A stretch of 64,000 nt of DNA from an uncultured Ruminococcus sp. (GCA_902766745.1 CACXES010000041.1:79980-143979); one strand, 5' to 3'; numbered from the stretch's first letter, positions 8,714 through 18,229 are shown. Numbers and translations: made by a program. The notes: generated from the sequence alone by a model not told the origin.

Positions 8714-9929
8714 CTTCCGCACCTCCGAAAAATCTGTTAAGCCTTGCCGTCATTGCCGCAGCCTCCGCACGGGTAAGCCCGTAACGGGGATTGAAGCACT
8801 TCATATCGTCTCCGCTTATCAGTCCGGCAGTGTATAGCACATCTATCGGCCATACGGCATAGTCAGAAATATCCGCTTCATCCTTGAAATTAATATTCTC
8901 TCTTACCGCCGAGAGAGTTGCTCCGCATGAGTCAAGACTTCTTTTAATTATTACTGCGGCATCCTCGCGCGATATTATGTCATCGGGGCGAAATAGACCA
9001 TCGCTTCCGTTTACAATGTCGTGCGATGCCATAATTCTAACAGGGTCAAAGTACCAATCTCCATGCTTAACATCCGAAAAATCATATAATTCCGCACTGT
9101 TTTCCCGAAAATTACAAACTGCGCAGATAAGCTTGGTAAATTCAGCACGGGTGACATTTCTGTCAGGCATAAAGCTTCCGTCCTCATATCCGCAAATAAC
9201 TCCGAGACGGACAAGCTCCTTTATATCGGAAAAAGCCCAGTGTTCGCTATCCACATCAAAAAAATCTGCCGCAGATATATTTGAATCGGTATCCTGTGCA
9301 TCATTTTCCTGCGGTAGCACCGGCTTTTCTGCAGAAGGTGCTGCCGAAGATGTTACAGCTCCTCCGGCAAAAATTCCTCCGCTCGGTCTGCCTCCGCCTC
9401 CCGAACCCCCGCCTTTATTTGAGGAGGGCCTCTTTATATTTACTTCAAGCGTCGCCTTCGGCTCGCTGTGCATATACGTCATATCATCAAAAACAGCCGT
9501 GACGGATTTAACGGTCAATTTTGTTTTGCCGTCGCACTTTGCGGCAAATGTAACGGTACAAAGCTTTTTCGATTTATCCAAAGCATATTCACCCTGCGCC
9601 GAAGCTGCTATGCGCAGGCTTCCGCCGTCATTCATTTCGATTTTCAGCGAATTATCATCCGAAAAATCCGACTCAAAGCCCTTGTAGGATAATACGTCCT
9701 CGTTATATTCAACCAATGCTTCAAAAGCATAGACAGATGCCGCTTTGCTCAAAGCGATATCCGCATATACAATATCTCCGGTCATTATATCGTCAACAGG
9801 CAATTCTGCCGATGCCTGTACATCAAGCTGTGTTTCAACCGGCAGCGAAGGTATATCCTGCGCCGCCGCAGAACAGGAGATGAACATAAAACTCAGTAAT
9901 CCGCAGAAAAACATCTTCATGCTCAACAT
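8697..9929 (-). CDS. Cohesin-like domain plus three SLH repeats (candidate anchoring scaffoldin)
   Basis: About 410 residues. Signal peptide MLSMKMFFCGLLSFMFISCS; a cohesin-like domain at about 35-160 (VYADIALSKAASVYAFEALV, YNEDVLSYKGFES, KKLCTVTFAAKCDGKTKL); a Gly/Ser-rich linker (GGGSGGGGRPSGG); then three SLH repeats, seen in DVDSEHWAFSDIKELVRLGV, FSDVKHGDWYFDPVRIMASH and ISDYAVWPIDVLYTAGLIS with the TRAE motifs. The architecture is that of a cell-wall anchoring scaffoldin with one cohesin, and the next gene encodes a dockerin. Start chosen at ATG 9927-9929, 4 bases after GGAGGG. Alternative: a cohesin-fold surface protein with no dockerin partner. Confidence 0.82.
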   Translation of the reverse strand: MLSMKMFFCGLLSFMFISCSAAAQDIPSLPVETQLDVQASAELPVDDIMTGDIVYADIALSKAASVYAFEALVEYNEDVLSYKGFESDFSDDNSLKIEMNDGGSLRIAASAQGEYALDKSKKLCTVTFAAKCDGKTKLTVKSVTAVFDDMTYMHSEPKATLEVNIKRPSSNKGGGSGGGGRPSGGIFAGGAVTSSAAPSAEKPVLPQENDAQDTDSNISAADFFDVDSEHWAFSDIKELVRLGVICGYEDGSFMPDRNVTRAEFTKLICAVCNFRENSAELYDFSDVKHGDWYFDPVRIMASHDIVNGSDGLFRPDDIISREDAAVIIKRSLDSCGATLSAVRENINFKDEADISDYAVWPIDVLYTAGLISGDDMKCFNPRYGLTRAEAAAMTARLNRFFGGAEDEVEN

Positions 9930-9949
9930 AAAACCCTCCGACATATATT

Positions 9950-11365
9950 TCAGCAATTATGCTTGTAAAATTCTCTGTAGCCCTTGTAGGTCATAAAGAT
10001 ATCCAGCTTGCTTGCAAGCTCGTACGGCGAATGCATGGATAAAAGCGCAACGCCGGCATCAATTACATCCACATCAAGGTTTGCAACAAATTGCGCAATT
10101 GTTCCGCCGCCGCCCACATCAACCTTTCCAAGCTCACCAATCTGCCACTTGACATCATTTTCGTTGAAAATTGCGCGGATTTTCGCTACAAGCTCCGCAC
10201 TTGCATCACTTGCTCCGCCCTTACCGCGCGAGCCGGTGTATTTAGTCAAAGAAATACCGCCGCCGAAAATAGGACAATTACGTTTTTCACTGACATCGGG
10301 ATAATTGGGGTCAAATGCCGCACTGACATCCGCCGACAGACAGGTCGAATGGCTGAGTGCATCACGGAGAATTATATCATTATAATCCTTATGTGTCATG
10401 GCACAAAGCTTAGCCATCACATTTTCAAAATGCCTCGACTGCATTCCGGTCGAACCCATTGAACCTACTTCTTCCTTATCAACAAGGAGACACACTGCCG
10501 TTTTTTGAGGCTTGTTAATGTCAGTTATGGCTCTAAGCGCAGTGTAAGCACACACTCTGTCATCCTGTCCGTAGCCGCCGATCATGCTTCTGTCAAAGCC
10601 GATATCACGCGCCGGGTAAGCCGGAACAACCTCTATCTCGCTGCTTAAAAGATCCTCCTCGCATATATCATACTTCTCATTCAAAAGCTTTAAGATATTG
10701 TACTTTACGCCGTCTTTTATATCCTCGTCATCACAGCCTATATTACCGAGAATGATGTTCAGGCTCTCCCCCGAAATTGCCTCGTTCATCTTCTTTCCCA
10801 TTTGTGCTGCCGCAAGATGCGGAAGAAGATCCGAGACACAGAATACGGGATCATCCTCTCCCTCGCCGATGACGATTTTTATTTGCGTTCCGTCAGCAAG
10901 AGCCGCAACTCCGTGAATCGCCAAAGGCATTGTTGTCCACTGATACTTCTTTATTCCGCCATAGTAATGGGTTTTAAAATATGCAATTCCCCCGTCTTCA
11001 TAAAGCGGGTTAGGCTTTAGGTCAAGCCTGGGCGAGTCAATGTGTGCGCCGATAATGTTTACGCCGTCAGAGATATCGTCCGTTCCGATCACTGCAGCAA
11101 TTACACCCTTGCCGCGGTTCACGGTGAAAACCTTATCCCCGGCATTTAATACCGTCTTACTTTCAAGCGGAGAGAATCCGGCTTTAGTAAGCTCTCTGCA
11201 GGTACATTCGCAGAATTCGCGTTCGGTTTTTGCCTTGGTTATAAATTTTCTGTAATCCTCACAAAATGCAAATATTTCTTTCTTCTGCGCATCGGTCTGC
11301 TTTGCGAATGCATTTTCGTTATTGTAGCTGAGTTCATTAATTTCCTTTTTTGACATTTCAATCAT
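9950..11365 (-). CDS. M18 family aminopeptidase
   Basis: Cytosolic two-zinc aminopeptidase of the M18 (aspartyl aminopeptidase-like) family, which trims peptides, often with acidic N-termini. About 471 residues. Metal-site motifs visible: GAHIDSPRLDLKPNPLY (His and Asp), LVDKEEVGSMGSTGMQS (Glu pair), SADVSAAFDPNYP, and the C-terminal HSPYELASKLD. Start taken at ATG 11363-11365 behind AAAGGA, though the spacing is short; an ATG three codons later is possible. A 20-base gap separates it from the cohesin-SLH gene. Confidence 0.92.
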   Translation of the reverse strand: MIEMSKKEINELSYNNENAFAKQTDAQKKEIFAFCEDYRKFITKAKTEREFCECTCRELTKAGFSPLESKTVLNAGDKVFTVNRGKGVIAAVIGTDDISDGVNIIGAHIDSPRLDLKPNPLYEDGGIAYFKTHYYGGIKKYQWTTMPLAIHGVAALADGTQIKIVIGEGEDDPVFCVSDLLPHLAAAQMGKKMNEAISGESLNIILGNIGCDDEDIKDGVKYNILKLLNEKYDICEEDLLSSEIEVVPAYPARDIGFDRSMIGGYGQDDRVCAYTALRAITDINKPQKTAVCLLVDKEEVGSMGSTGMQSRHFENVMAKLCAMTHKDYNDIILRDALSHSTCLSADVSAAFDPNYPDVSEKRNCPIFGGGISLTKYTGSRGKGGASDASAELVAKIRAIFNENDVKWQIGELGKVDVGGGGTIAQFVANLDVDVIDAGVALLSMHSPYELASKLDIFMTYKGYREFYKHNC

Positions 11366-11383
11366 CCGTCCTTTCAATTATAA

Positions 11384-12007
11384 TTATTTTAATCCGTAAA
11401 GAGATTTATACATATCTCTTGCTTCAAGCACTCTTTCAACGTAATTCCGAGTTTCTTCAAACGGAATATTCACAAGCTTGCCGCTTGAATCCGTGATACC
11501 GGGATCCTTAAGCCAGCCGTCGGCATTGCCCGGCCCTCCGTTATACGCAGCAAGCGCATTTTCTATATGTTCGTATTTTTTGATTAAACTGCTTAAATAG
11601 TAACAGCCAAGCATTATATTTGTCTCCGGATCAAAAAGCATATCATCGGAATATTTGGTAAGCTTAAGCTTTTTTGCACAATCCATGCCGGTCTCATCCG
11701 TTATCTGCATTAACCCCTTCGCCTGAGCTGTGGATACGGCATAAACATCGAAATCGCTCTCTGTTCGGATCACACCGTAAACAAGGCTCGGTTCAATTCC
11801 GAATTTGGCTGCATATGTTTCAACAAAATGCTCGTATTTTATGGGATACTGGGTTTTCCTGATTTTTTCCATTACCCCGCCGGTATTCCGAACTACCCAC
11901 CATACAACAAAAATGATAGCGACTAAAAATAAAACAAATACAAAAAAGCCCGCACCGCATCCGCTGTTACGTTTTCTCCGCCGCGCTCCGCTCTGCACAC
12001 TTCTCAT
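11384..12007 (-). CDS. Membrane-anchored lytic transglycosylase (SLT domain)
   Basis: Cleaves peptidoglycan glycan strands to 1,6-anhydro-muropeptides. 207 residues: a basic N-terminus, one transmembrane helix (FFVFVLFLVAIIFVVWWVV, about 21-40), then a goose-lysozyme-like SLT domain. Catalytic Glu lies in YGVIRTESDFD, followed by the family motifs AKGLMQIT and NIMLGCYYLSSLI, and ALAAYNGGPGN. The domain faces outside. SD GGAGAT 8 bases before ATG. It is in a run with coaE upstream (22-base gap) and the M18 gene downstream (18-base gap). Confidence 0.93.
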   Translation of the reverse strand: MRSVQSGARRRKRNSGCGAGFFVFVLFLVAIIFVVWWVVRNTGGVMEKIRKTQYPIKYEHFVETYAAKFGIEPSLVYGVIRTESDFDVYAVSTAQAKGLMQITDETGMDCAKKLKLTKYSDDMLFDPETNIMLGCYYLSSLIKKYEHIENALAAYNGGPGNADGWLKDPGITDSSGKLVNIPFEETRNYVERVLEARDMYKSLYGLK

Positions 12008-12028
12008 ATATTAATATCTCCGTTCCAT

Positions 12029-12616
12029 CTATTTAAGTCCGAGACTTTGCCAAATCTCTGCCGTTTTAATTTTTAAAGCTTCTATGTCACCGTTATTTTC
12101 TATTACAAAATCCGCATGAGCCGCAAGGTATTCGTCAGGCAGCTGCTTCGCCATTCTGACCAACGCTTGCTCTGCCGTGCATCCGTCACGCACAATAACA
12201 CGCGCAAGCCGTATTTCTTTGTCTGCCGTAACGGCTATACTTGCATCGATCGAAATCGGGCACTTAGCACTGAATAAAAGCGGTATTTCAAGGCAAACGG
12301 TACTCGCCTCCGAAGAATCGATTCTCCTCTGTATTTCCTCATATATAAGACGGTGCGTGACACTGTTTAAGGAATTTAGCTTTTCCGCATCTGAAAACAC
12401 AATGTCTGCAAGCCGCACTCTGTCTATCTCGTCGTTTGAATCCAAAATTTCGCGGCCGAACAGCTTGACAACCGCCTCATATGCGTTTTTGCCGGGCAGC
12501 ATAATCTCATGCGATACCGCATCAGCACTGATCACCTCTGCGCCGAGAGCAGCGAACTCTGCCGAAACCGTGCTTTTGCCCGAGCCGATTCCTCCTGTTA
12601 CAGCAATGATTTTCAT
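12029..12616 (-). CDS. coaE: Dephospho-CoA kinase
   Basis: Last step of coenzyme A synthesis: ATP-dependent phosphorylation of dephospho-CoA. About 195 residues, full length. Walker A in IIAVTGGIGSGKSTVSAEFA, followed by GAEVISADAVSHEIM and the CoA-domain segment VCLEIPLLFSAK. Start set at ATG 12614-12616, giving the usual MKIIAVTGG N-terminus; the in-frame TTG three codons earlier has no better SD. It lies 15 bases after proC. Confidence 0.96.
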   Translation of the reverse strand: MKIIAVTGGIGSGKSTVSAEFAALGAEVISADAVSHEIMLPGKNAYEAVVKLFGREILDSNDEIDRVRLADIVFSDAEKLNSLNSVTHRLIYEEIQRRIDSSEASTVCLEIPLLFSAKCPISIDASIAVTADKEIRLARVIVRDGCTAEQALVRMAKQLPDEYLAAHADFVIENNGDIEALKIKTAEIWQSLGLK

Positions 12617-12631
12617 AATAATCAATCTTTC

Positions 12632-13420
12632 TTATTTGCTCATTTCTTCCGCACGCTCAACACATGCGCATACTGCGCTCTGAACAACGCTGCGAAAGCC
12701 ATTTTTCTCAAGGTCGCATACTGCCGCAATTGTAGTCCCACCGGGCGAACACACGTTGTCTTTAAGCTGCTCGGGATGGATGCCGCTTGCCAAAACCATT
12801 TCAGCACTGCCGGCAACCGCCTGTGCTGCAAGACACAAAGCCTGCTCCTTTGAAAGTCCGTACTTTACCCCGGCATCTGCCATTGCATCAATCATCATAT
12901 AAACATATGCAGGACTGCTTCCGTGAAGCGCGGTCGCAACGCTCATAAACTTTTCATCGATTTCACGAACCATTCCGACAGCGGAAAGTATCATTTTCAC
13001 TGTTTTAACATCTTCCTCGCTCATATTGGCATTGGGTGAAATAACAGTCATTCCGCAGCTTATCTGAGCAGGTGTGTTCGGCATTGCACGAACAATTTTC
13101 TTATCTGTGCCGAGCATTTTTTCAAGGTGCGAAACCGTAATTCCTGCCGCAATGGACAGGTATATTTTGTTGTTACTGCCATTCATCTGCTGCAGAACGC
13201 AGTCAATTACATTCGGCTTGACCGAAAATACAATGACATCACTCGCATCCTCAACCTCTGCCGCCGATTCGGCAATGCGGATGCCGAGCTCCTTATACTT
13301 CTGTGCCTTTTCGACATTTATTTCAAATAAGGTAACATCCTCGGGGGCGCAGCATTTCGACGTCAAGCCGCCAATCAATGCACCGCCCATATTTCCGCCG
13401 CCTATAAATCCAATTTTCAT
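12632..13420 (-). CDS. proC: Pyrroline-5-carboxylate reductase
   Basis: Final step of proline synthesis: NAD(P)H reduction of 1-pyrroline-5-carboxylate. 262 residues. Rossmann motif MKIGFIGGGNMGGALIGGL; conserved VFSVKPNVIDCVL, VRAMPNTPAQISCGMTVI, GSSPAYVYMMIDAMADAGV and the C-terminal CSPGGTTIAAV. SD GAGGTG before ATG. Co-oriented with purB upstream (17 bases) and coaE downstream. Confidence 0.97.
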   Translation of the reverse strand: MKIGFIGGGNMGGALIGGLTSKCCAPEDVTLFEINVEKAQKYKELGIRIAESAAEVEDASDVIVFSVKPNVIDCVLQQMNGSNNKIYLSIAAGITVSHLEKMLGTDKKIVRAMPNTPAQISCGMTVISPNANMSEEDVKTVKMILSAVGMVREIDEKFMSVATALHGSSPAYVYMMIDAMADAGVKYGLSKEQALCLAAQAVAGSAEMVLASGIHPEQLKDNVCSPGGTTIAAVCDLEKNGFRSVVQSAVCACVERAEEMSK

Positions 13421-13437
13421 TAAAATTCACCTCGTAT

Positions 13438-14868
13438 TTAAACAGTAAGCTCAACCTCGTCCGCAACAGAGTTATTCTCAGCAAGCAAAGGATCAACATA
13501 ATCGGCAATAAGCTCCTCAACCTGGTTTGACGCTCTGCCCGTAAAGTTCTCGGGCTTTAATATCTGATGTGCCTCCTCCAAGGTAAGTCCAAAAGAGGAA
13601 TCTGCCACAATTCTGTCTATAAGGTCGTTCTTTCCGCCCTCTTCCTTAACCACTCTGGCTGCCGCCATGGAATGTACACGAATTTTCTCATGAAGTTCCT
13701 GTCGGTCGCCGCCGCGCTTAACTGCATCCATTAAAATATTCTCGGTTGCCATAAAAGGCAGCTCAGACATAACTCTTGAATGTATTACCTTAGGATATAC
13801 TACAAGTCCCGATGCAACATTCATATAAATATTCAATATTGCGTCAACGGTCAAAAATGCCTCTGCAACGCTGATTCGCTTGTTTGCGGAATCGTCGAGG
13901 GTTCTTTCAAACCACTGTGTTGATGAGGTTATCGCCGGGTTCAGCGCATCTGTGATTACATATCTTGCAAGAGAGCATATTCTCTCGGAACGCATCGGAT
14001 TTCTCTTATACGCCATAGCCGAAGAACCGATCTGTGACTTTTCAAAGGGTTCTTCGATCTCCTTCAGATGCTGAAGCAGACGTATGTCATTGGCGAATTT
14101 ATAAGCACTCTGTGCGATTCCGCTTAGTACGGACAGCATTTGATAATCAAGCTTTCTCGAATAAGTCTGTCCCGATACGGGATAAACCTTGTCAAAACCC
14201 ATTTTTTCGCATATCTTTTTATCCAAGGCCTTTACCTTTTCCGTGTCGCCGTCAAAAAGCTCCATGAAGCTTGCCTGAGTGCCTGTTGTTCCCTTAGAGC
14301 CGAGAAGTGCCGCTCTCGACAACTGAAAGTTGACATCCTCCAAATCCATAAGCAATTCCCAAAGCCAGAGAGATGCCCTCTTTCCCACGGTAGTAAGCTG
14401 TGCCGGCTGGAAATGCGTGAATCCGAGAGTCGGCATATCCTTATACTCCAGCGCAAAGTCACGCAGCAGTGAAATGACCTTCAAAAGCTTTGACTTAATC
14501 AGCTCAAGACCCTCATACATTATAATAATATCCGTGTTATCGCCGACATAGCAGGAGGTCGCTCCGAGGTGAATAATGCCTTTCGCTTTGGGGCACTGCA
14601 CCCCGTAGGCATACACATGAGACATTACATCGTGACGAACCTCTTTTTCCCTCGCCTCCGCAACATCGTAATTTATATCATCTATATGTTCCTTAAGTTC
14701 AGCAACCTGTTCCGGTGTAATATCCAAACCTAGCTCCATTTCCGCCTCTGCCAAAGCGACCCAAAGCCTGCGCCAGGTTTTAAATTTCTTATCCGGTGAG
14801 AATATATATTTCATCTCACGGCTTGCGTATCTGGAGTTTAACGGACTTTCATAGGTATCTTTTATCAT
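13438..14868 (-). CDS. purB: Adenylosuccinate lyase
   Basis: Purine synthesis: splits SAICAR to AICAR and adenylosuccinate to AMP, releasing fumarate. About 476 residues. Fumarase-superfamily signature IGSSAMAYKRNPMRSERICS with the mobile-loop Ser; catalytic-His region IIHLGATSCYVGDNTD; GFTHFQPAQLTTVGKR. Start placed at ATG 14866-14868 (MIKDTYESPLNSRYASREMK), 11 bases after AAGGA; an ATG four codons earlier abuts that SD and looks unusable. Confidence 0.97.
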   Translation of the reverse strand: MIKDTYESPLNSRYASREMKYIFSPDKKFKTWRRLWVALAEAEMELGLDITPEQVAELKEHIDDINYDVAEAREKEVRHDVMSHVYAYGVQCPKAKGIIHLGATSCYVGDNTDIIIMYEGLELIKSKLLKVISLLRDFALEYKDMPTLGFTHFQPAQLTTVGKRASLWLWELLMDLEDVNFQLSRAALLGSKGTTGTQASFMELFDGDTEKVKALDKKICEKMGFDKVYPVSGQTYSRKLDYQMLSVLSGIAQSAYKFANDIRLLQHLKEIEEPFEKSQIGSSAMAYKRNPMRSERICSLARYVITDALNPAITSSTQWFERTLDDSANKRISVAEAFLTVDAILNIYMNVASGLVVYPKVIHSRVMSELPFMATENILMDAVKRGGDRQELHEKIRVHSMAAARVVKEEGGKNDLIDRIVADSSFGLTLEEAHQILKPENFTGRASNQVEELIADYVDPLLAENNSVADEVELTV

Positions 14869-14905
14869 ATTTGTACTCATCCTTATCTTTTATTTTAAAT
14901 AAATA

Positions 14906-16135
14906 TTAGTCAAGCTCGTTGTCTGTATAAACAAGCTCGTCATAGCCGCCCTGCAAATATTTTTCGATTCTGTCAAGACCGGTTTTAATGGTATCCATCG
15001 AGGTTGCATATGACAATCTTACATAACCGTCAACACCGAAGCCTTCGCTCGGCACCAGTGCCACAAGCGCACGGTCGAGTATATCCTCGCAAAGTTCATG
15101 CGCCGTGTTAATCATTCGGCCGTAATGCTCCTTATTTAAAACCTCTTTCACATTCATAAATACATAAAATGCACCGTGTGGCATTCTGCAGCTCAGTCCG
15201 TCTATGCTGTTTATACGCTCCACCATGTAATCTCTGCGCTCTATATAAGTCTTTTTCATATCATCAATAAAGCTCTGTTCGCCGTTTAATGCCTCTACTG
15301 CCGCATATTGTGCGATTGAATTGGGATTTGATGTGGCGTGGCTTTGAATATTCCCCATTGCCTTGGCAAGCTTTTTGTTTGCAGCGGCATATCCGATTCT
15401 CCACCCCGTCATTGCATAGGTTTTTGCAAGACCGTTCACAATTATCGTAAGATCGCGTATATCGTCACCGAGGGTCGCAATATTTGTATGCTGTCCTTCG
15501 TATATAAGCTTTTCGTATATCTCATCGAAAACAACATATATATTATTGGCAACAGCAATTTCGGCAATTTCGGATAATTCTTCTTTGGTGTATACCATGC
15601 CGGTAGGATTGCTGGGCGTGTTCAGAACAAGAGCGCGGGTCTTCGGAGTAATCGCCTCCTTAAGCTGCTCGGCTGTGAACTTGAAATTGTTATCCTCAGA
15701 GCCTTCTATTATAACGGGAACCGCATCTGCCATTTTAATCATTTCAGGATAGCTGACCCAGTACGGTGCAGGGAGAATAACCTCGTCACCGGGGTCGCAT
15801 ATACACATAAATGTATTTGTCAGAGAGTGCTTGCCTCCGTTGCTTATAACAATATTGGCAGGTGTATATTCAAGACCGGTATCCCGTTTAAGCTTGCTGC
15901 AGACCGCCGCCTTAAGCTCCTGCGTACCGGATGCCGGTGTATATTTTGTAATATTATTATTAATGGCGTCAACCGCGGCGCGCTTAATATTTTCCGGCGT
16001 ATTAAAGTCGGGCTCTCCGGCGCCGAAGCCGACAACAGGTATGCCCTGCTGTTTCATCTGCTTAAACTTCGAATCTATCGCCAGAGTGGGGGACGGACTG
16101 ACTGCGCTTGCTTTTTTTGAAATTTTCAATTCCAT
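14906..16135 (-). CDS. Class I/II PLP-dependent aminotransferase (aspartate aminotransferase-like)
   Basis: Transfers the amino group of aspartate or a related amino acid to 2-oxoglutarate. About 409 residues, fold-type I. Seen: AIDSKFKQMKQQGIPVVGFG, GAGEPDFNTPENIKRAAV, the substrate-side NTPSNPTGMVYTKEEL, the PLP Asp/Tyr region VFDEIYEKLIYEG, the PLP-lysine motif GLAKTYAMTGWRIGY, and the carboxylate-binding Arg in VRLSYATS. This pattern is of the AspC/AspAT I-gamma type found in Firmicutes. Start at ATG 16133-16135, 8 bases after GGAGG. Exact substrate not proven. Confidence 0.92.
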   Translation of the reverse strand: MELKISKKASAVSPSPTLAIDSKFKQMKQQGIPVVGFGAGEPDFNTPENIKRAAVDAINNNITKYTPASGTQELKAAVCSKLKRDTGLEYTPANIVISNGGKHSLTNTFMCICDPGDEVILPAPYWVSYPEMIKMADAVPVIIEGSEDNNFKFTAEQLKEAITPKTRALVLNTPSNPTGMVYTKEELSEIAEIAVANNIYVVFDEIYEKLIYEGQHTNIATLGDDIRDLTIIVNGLAKTYAMTGWRIGYAAANKKLAKAMGNIQSHATSNPNSIAQYAAVEALNGEQSFIDDMKKTYIERRDYMVERINSIDGLSCRMPHGAFYVFMNVKEVLNKEHYGRMINTAHELCEDILDRALVALVPSEGFGVDGYVRLSYATSMDTIKTGLDRIEKYLQGGYDELVYTDNELD

Positions 16136-16297
16136 GAATATAACCTCCAAAACCTATTTATCTGAATACTTAACAATACTATTTTAATACAAGTTAATGA
16201 AAAATGCAATAATTACACAAATATTTTTTTATTTTCCGTAATTTGCTACAAAATTTTTATACCATAAATCCCTGTCTCGGTGCATAATATCTCGGTT

Positions 16298-17242
16298 TTA
16301 TCCGTTTCTCCCGAGGGTGTCGGAGAACACACGGTAAAAGTTGCCGTAAAAAACCTTTTCAATACAGCTGTCAGTCATACCTCTCCCCGACAGTACATCC
16401 GCAAGGCGATTCATACTCTCGACGCCGTATATGCCCTCGGGCAGACGGTCTACTCCGTCAAAGTCGGAGCCGAGCCCTACTGCGTCCTCACCCCCGATGT
16501 TGATCATATATTCTATATGCTCTGCAAGTCTTTCGATATCACAGATACCGTCATTCGACAAAAATTCCGGATAAAAATTTACGCCTATGCAACCGCCTTT
16601 TTCCGAGACCGCACGAATCTGTTCATCTGTAAGGTTTCGCGGATGAGAGCAAAGCGCCTTCGCACACGAATGTGACGCAACGAACGGATATTTTGTGCAT
16701 CTCTCTACATCCCAAAATCCCGCCTCGGACAAATGAGAAACATCGATTAATATTCCAAGTCTTTCCATCTCGGATACAGCAGCCCTCCCGAAATCGGTAA
16801 GTCCTGCTCCTCTGCCCTCGGTAATTCCGTCGGCAAGCTCATTTGCATGATTCCATGTCAAGGTTATAAGCCGTACGCCAAGCCTGTGAAACATTCGAAG
16901 TGACGAAATACTTCCTTCAAGTGCTTCTCCGCCCTCTATTGACAAAATAGAATGTACTCCGGCGGATAAGTGAGCATTTTTCAAATCCTCAGCCGTCTCT
17001 ATTATCGAAATTTTTCCCACATTTTTCTCTGTTTCAGACTTATATGTATCAATAAGCTTCAAGACGTGCTTCATCGGAGATGTTTTAATATCAGTCTTAT
17101 CAACAAAGGCGGCAAAGACCTGTATATATCCGTCATATTCGGACATTCTTTCAAGATCGAGCTGAAGCGGATTTTTGCAAAGTTCAAGTCCGCGGCAGTC
17201 AAGCTCATATATTGTGTCACAGTGTGCATCAAATATCCTCAT
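16298..17242 (-). CDS. Membrane-dipeptidase-like M19 peptidase
   Basis: Renal-dipeptidase-type zinc peptidase, about 314 residues, TIM-barrel. Ligands are visible in FDAHCDTIYELD (HxD), SILSIEGGEALEG (Glu), LIDVSHLSEAGFWDV (His) and PFVASHSCAKALCSHPRNLT (His), followed by GLGSDFDGVDRLPEGI. Bacterial relatives cleave L-D or D-containing dipeptides. No signal peptide, so probably cytosolic. Start at ATG 17240-17242 after GGAGG (spacing 11); an earlier in-frame ATG contains the SD. The gene follows yraN closely. Confidence 0.92.
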   Translation of the reverse strand: MRIFDAHCDTIYELDCRGLELCKNPLQLDLERMSEYDGYIQVFAAFVDKTDIKTSPMKHVLKLIDTYKSETEKNVGKISIIETAEDLKNAHLSAGVHSILSIEGGEALEGSISSLRMFHRLGVRLITLTWNHANELADGITEGRGAGLTDFGRAAVSEMERLGILIDVSHLSEAGFWDVERCTKYPFVASHSCAKALCSHPRNLTDEQIRAVSEKGGCIGVNFYPEFLSNDGICDIERLAEHIEYMINIGGEDAVGLGSDFDGVDRLPEGIYGVESMNRLADVLSGRGMTDSCIEKVFYGNFYRVFSDTLGRNG

Positions 17243-17249
17243 TTTTGAA

Positions 17250-17630
17250 TCAACCTCCATCTATCAATACATCTTGAATATGGTTTATTCCGAACAGCGT
17301 AGGAACACCGTCCGCAATCGCTGCGCTGACCTCCAGAACATCGAACTCGACTTCACATTCACAATTGTTTTCACGAAAATACTCCTCCGCCGCAAGCCGC
17401 ATATGCTTCTGCTTCCGACGGTCAACGGCCTCGGACGGCAGACCGTACATCTCTGAGCTGCGCGTCTTTACCTCTGTAAATATCAGCTTTTGTCCGAGCC
17501 TTGCAATAATATCTATTTCACCAAACCTTGTGCGAAAATTTCGCTCCACTATGTCGTAGCCGTGATTTAAAAGATATTCCGCAGCCGCAGCCTCGCCGAA
17601 ATCACCCAAATTCTTGTTGTATCTGCTCAT
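17250..17630 (-). CDS. yraN: YraN/UPF0102 family protein
   Basis: 126-residue protein with the restriction-endonuclease-like fold of UPF0102. Seen: the N-terminal GDFGEAAAAEYLLNHGYDIV, then ERNFRTRFGEIDIIARLGQK and FTEVKTRSSEMYGLP, giving the nuclease-like E-x(n)-GEIDII-EVKTR pattern. Function in bacteria is unresolved. It overlaps the end of rnhB by four bases, the conserved rnhB-yraN pairing. Confidence 0.94.
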   Translation of the reverse strand: MSRYNKNLGDFGEAAAAEYLLNHGYDIVERNFRTRFGEIDIIARLGQKLIFTEVKTRSSEMYGLPSEAVDRRKQKHMRLAAEEYFRENNCECEVEFDVLEVSAAIADGVPTLFGINHIQDVLIDGG

Positions 17631-18229
17631 CTTCCGAGCACCTTATCCGTAATAAAGCTGCGCCTGTGGAGCGGTGTAAGACCAAGACTCCTTATTGCCT
17701 GCATATGTGCCGCAGTGCCGTAGCCCTTATTCTTGGCAAACCCATAGCCGGGATATACCTCCTCCATTTTGCGCATATACCGGTCTCTTGTGACCTTTGC
17801 AACAATAGATGCCGCAGCTATACATTCGTAGGCAGAATCACCCTTAATGATATATTCGCACGGAACGCTGTCAAAAGGAATCCTGTCATTTCCATCAACA
17901 AGCAGAAAATCCGGACTAATATTAAGAGCACCCACCGCCTCCTGCATGGCACGGTGTGTCGCCTGTCTTATATTAATTTCGTCTATCACCTCAGGGTCAA
18001 CAAACGCTGTACTATACGCCAGTGCAGCCTCCGTAATTTTATCAAATAAATATTCACGCTTTTTTTCGCTGATTTTTTTCGAATCGTCTACACCATCTAT
18101 TATTAAGCCCTCCGGAAGAATAACTGTGGCAGCGCACACCGGCCCGGCAAGAGGCCCTCTCCCTACTTCATCCACTCCGGCAACAAGCTTGTATCCGGCA
18201 TTGTAATACTTTTCGCCTGAATCCGGCAT
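17627..18229 (-). CDS. rnhB: Ribonuclease HII
   Basis: Removes ribonucleotides and RNA primers from RNA/DNA hybrids, Mn/Mg dependent. 200 residues. Motif VAGVDEVGRGPLAGPVCAA holds the first Asp and Glu; the third and fourth acidic residues lie in FLLVDGNDRIPFD and the downstream ASIVAKVTRDRYM segment. SD AAAGGA before ATG 18227-18229. Part of the rplS-lepB-rbgA-rnhB-yraN block. Confidence 0.97.
   Translation of the reverse strand: MPDSGEKYYNAGYKLVAGVDEVGRGPLAGPVCAATVILPEGLIIDGVDDSKKISEKKREYLFDKITEAALAYSTAFVDPEVIDEINIRQATHRAMQEAVGALNISPDFLLVDGNDRIPFDSVPCEYIIKGDSAYECIAAASIVAKVTRDRYMRKMEEVYPGYGFAKNKGYGTAAHMQAIRSLGLTPLHRRSFITDKVLGR

Noticed and set aside
8884..9687. Plus-strand open frame of 267 codons
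   Set aside because: Antisense shadow of the cohesin-SLH gene; its Pro-rich part is the complement of the Gly-rich linker.
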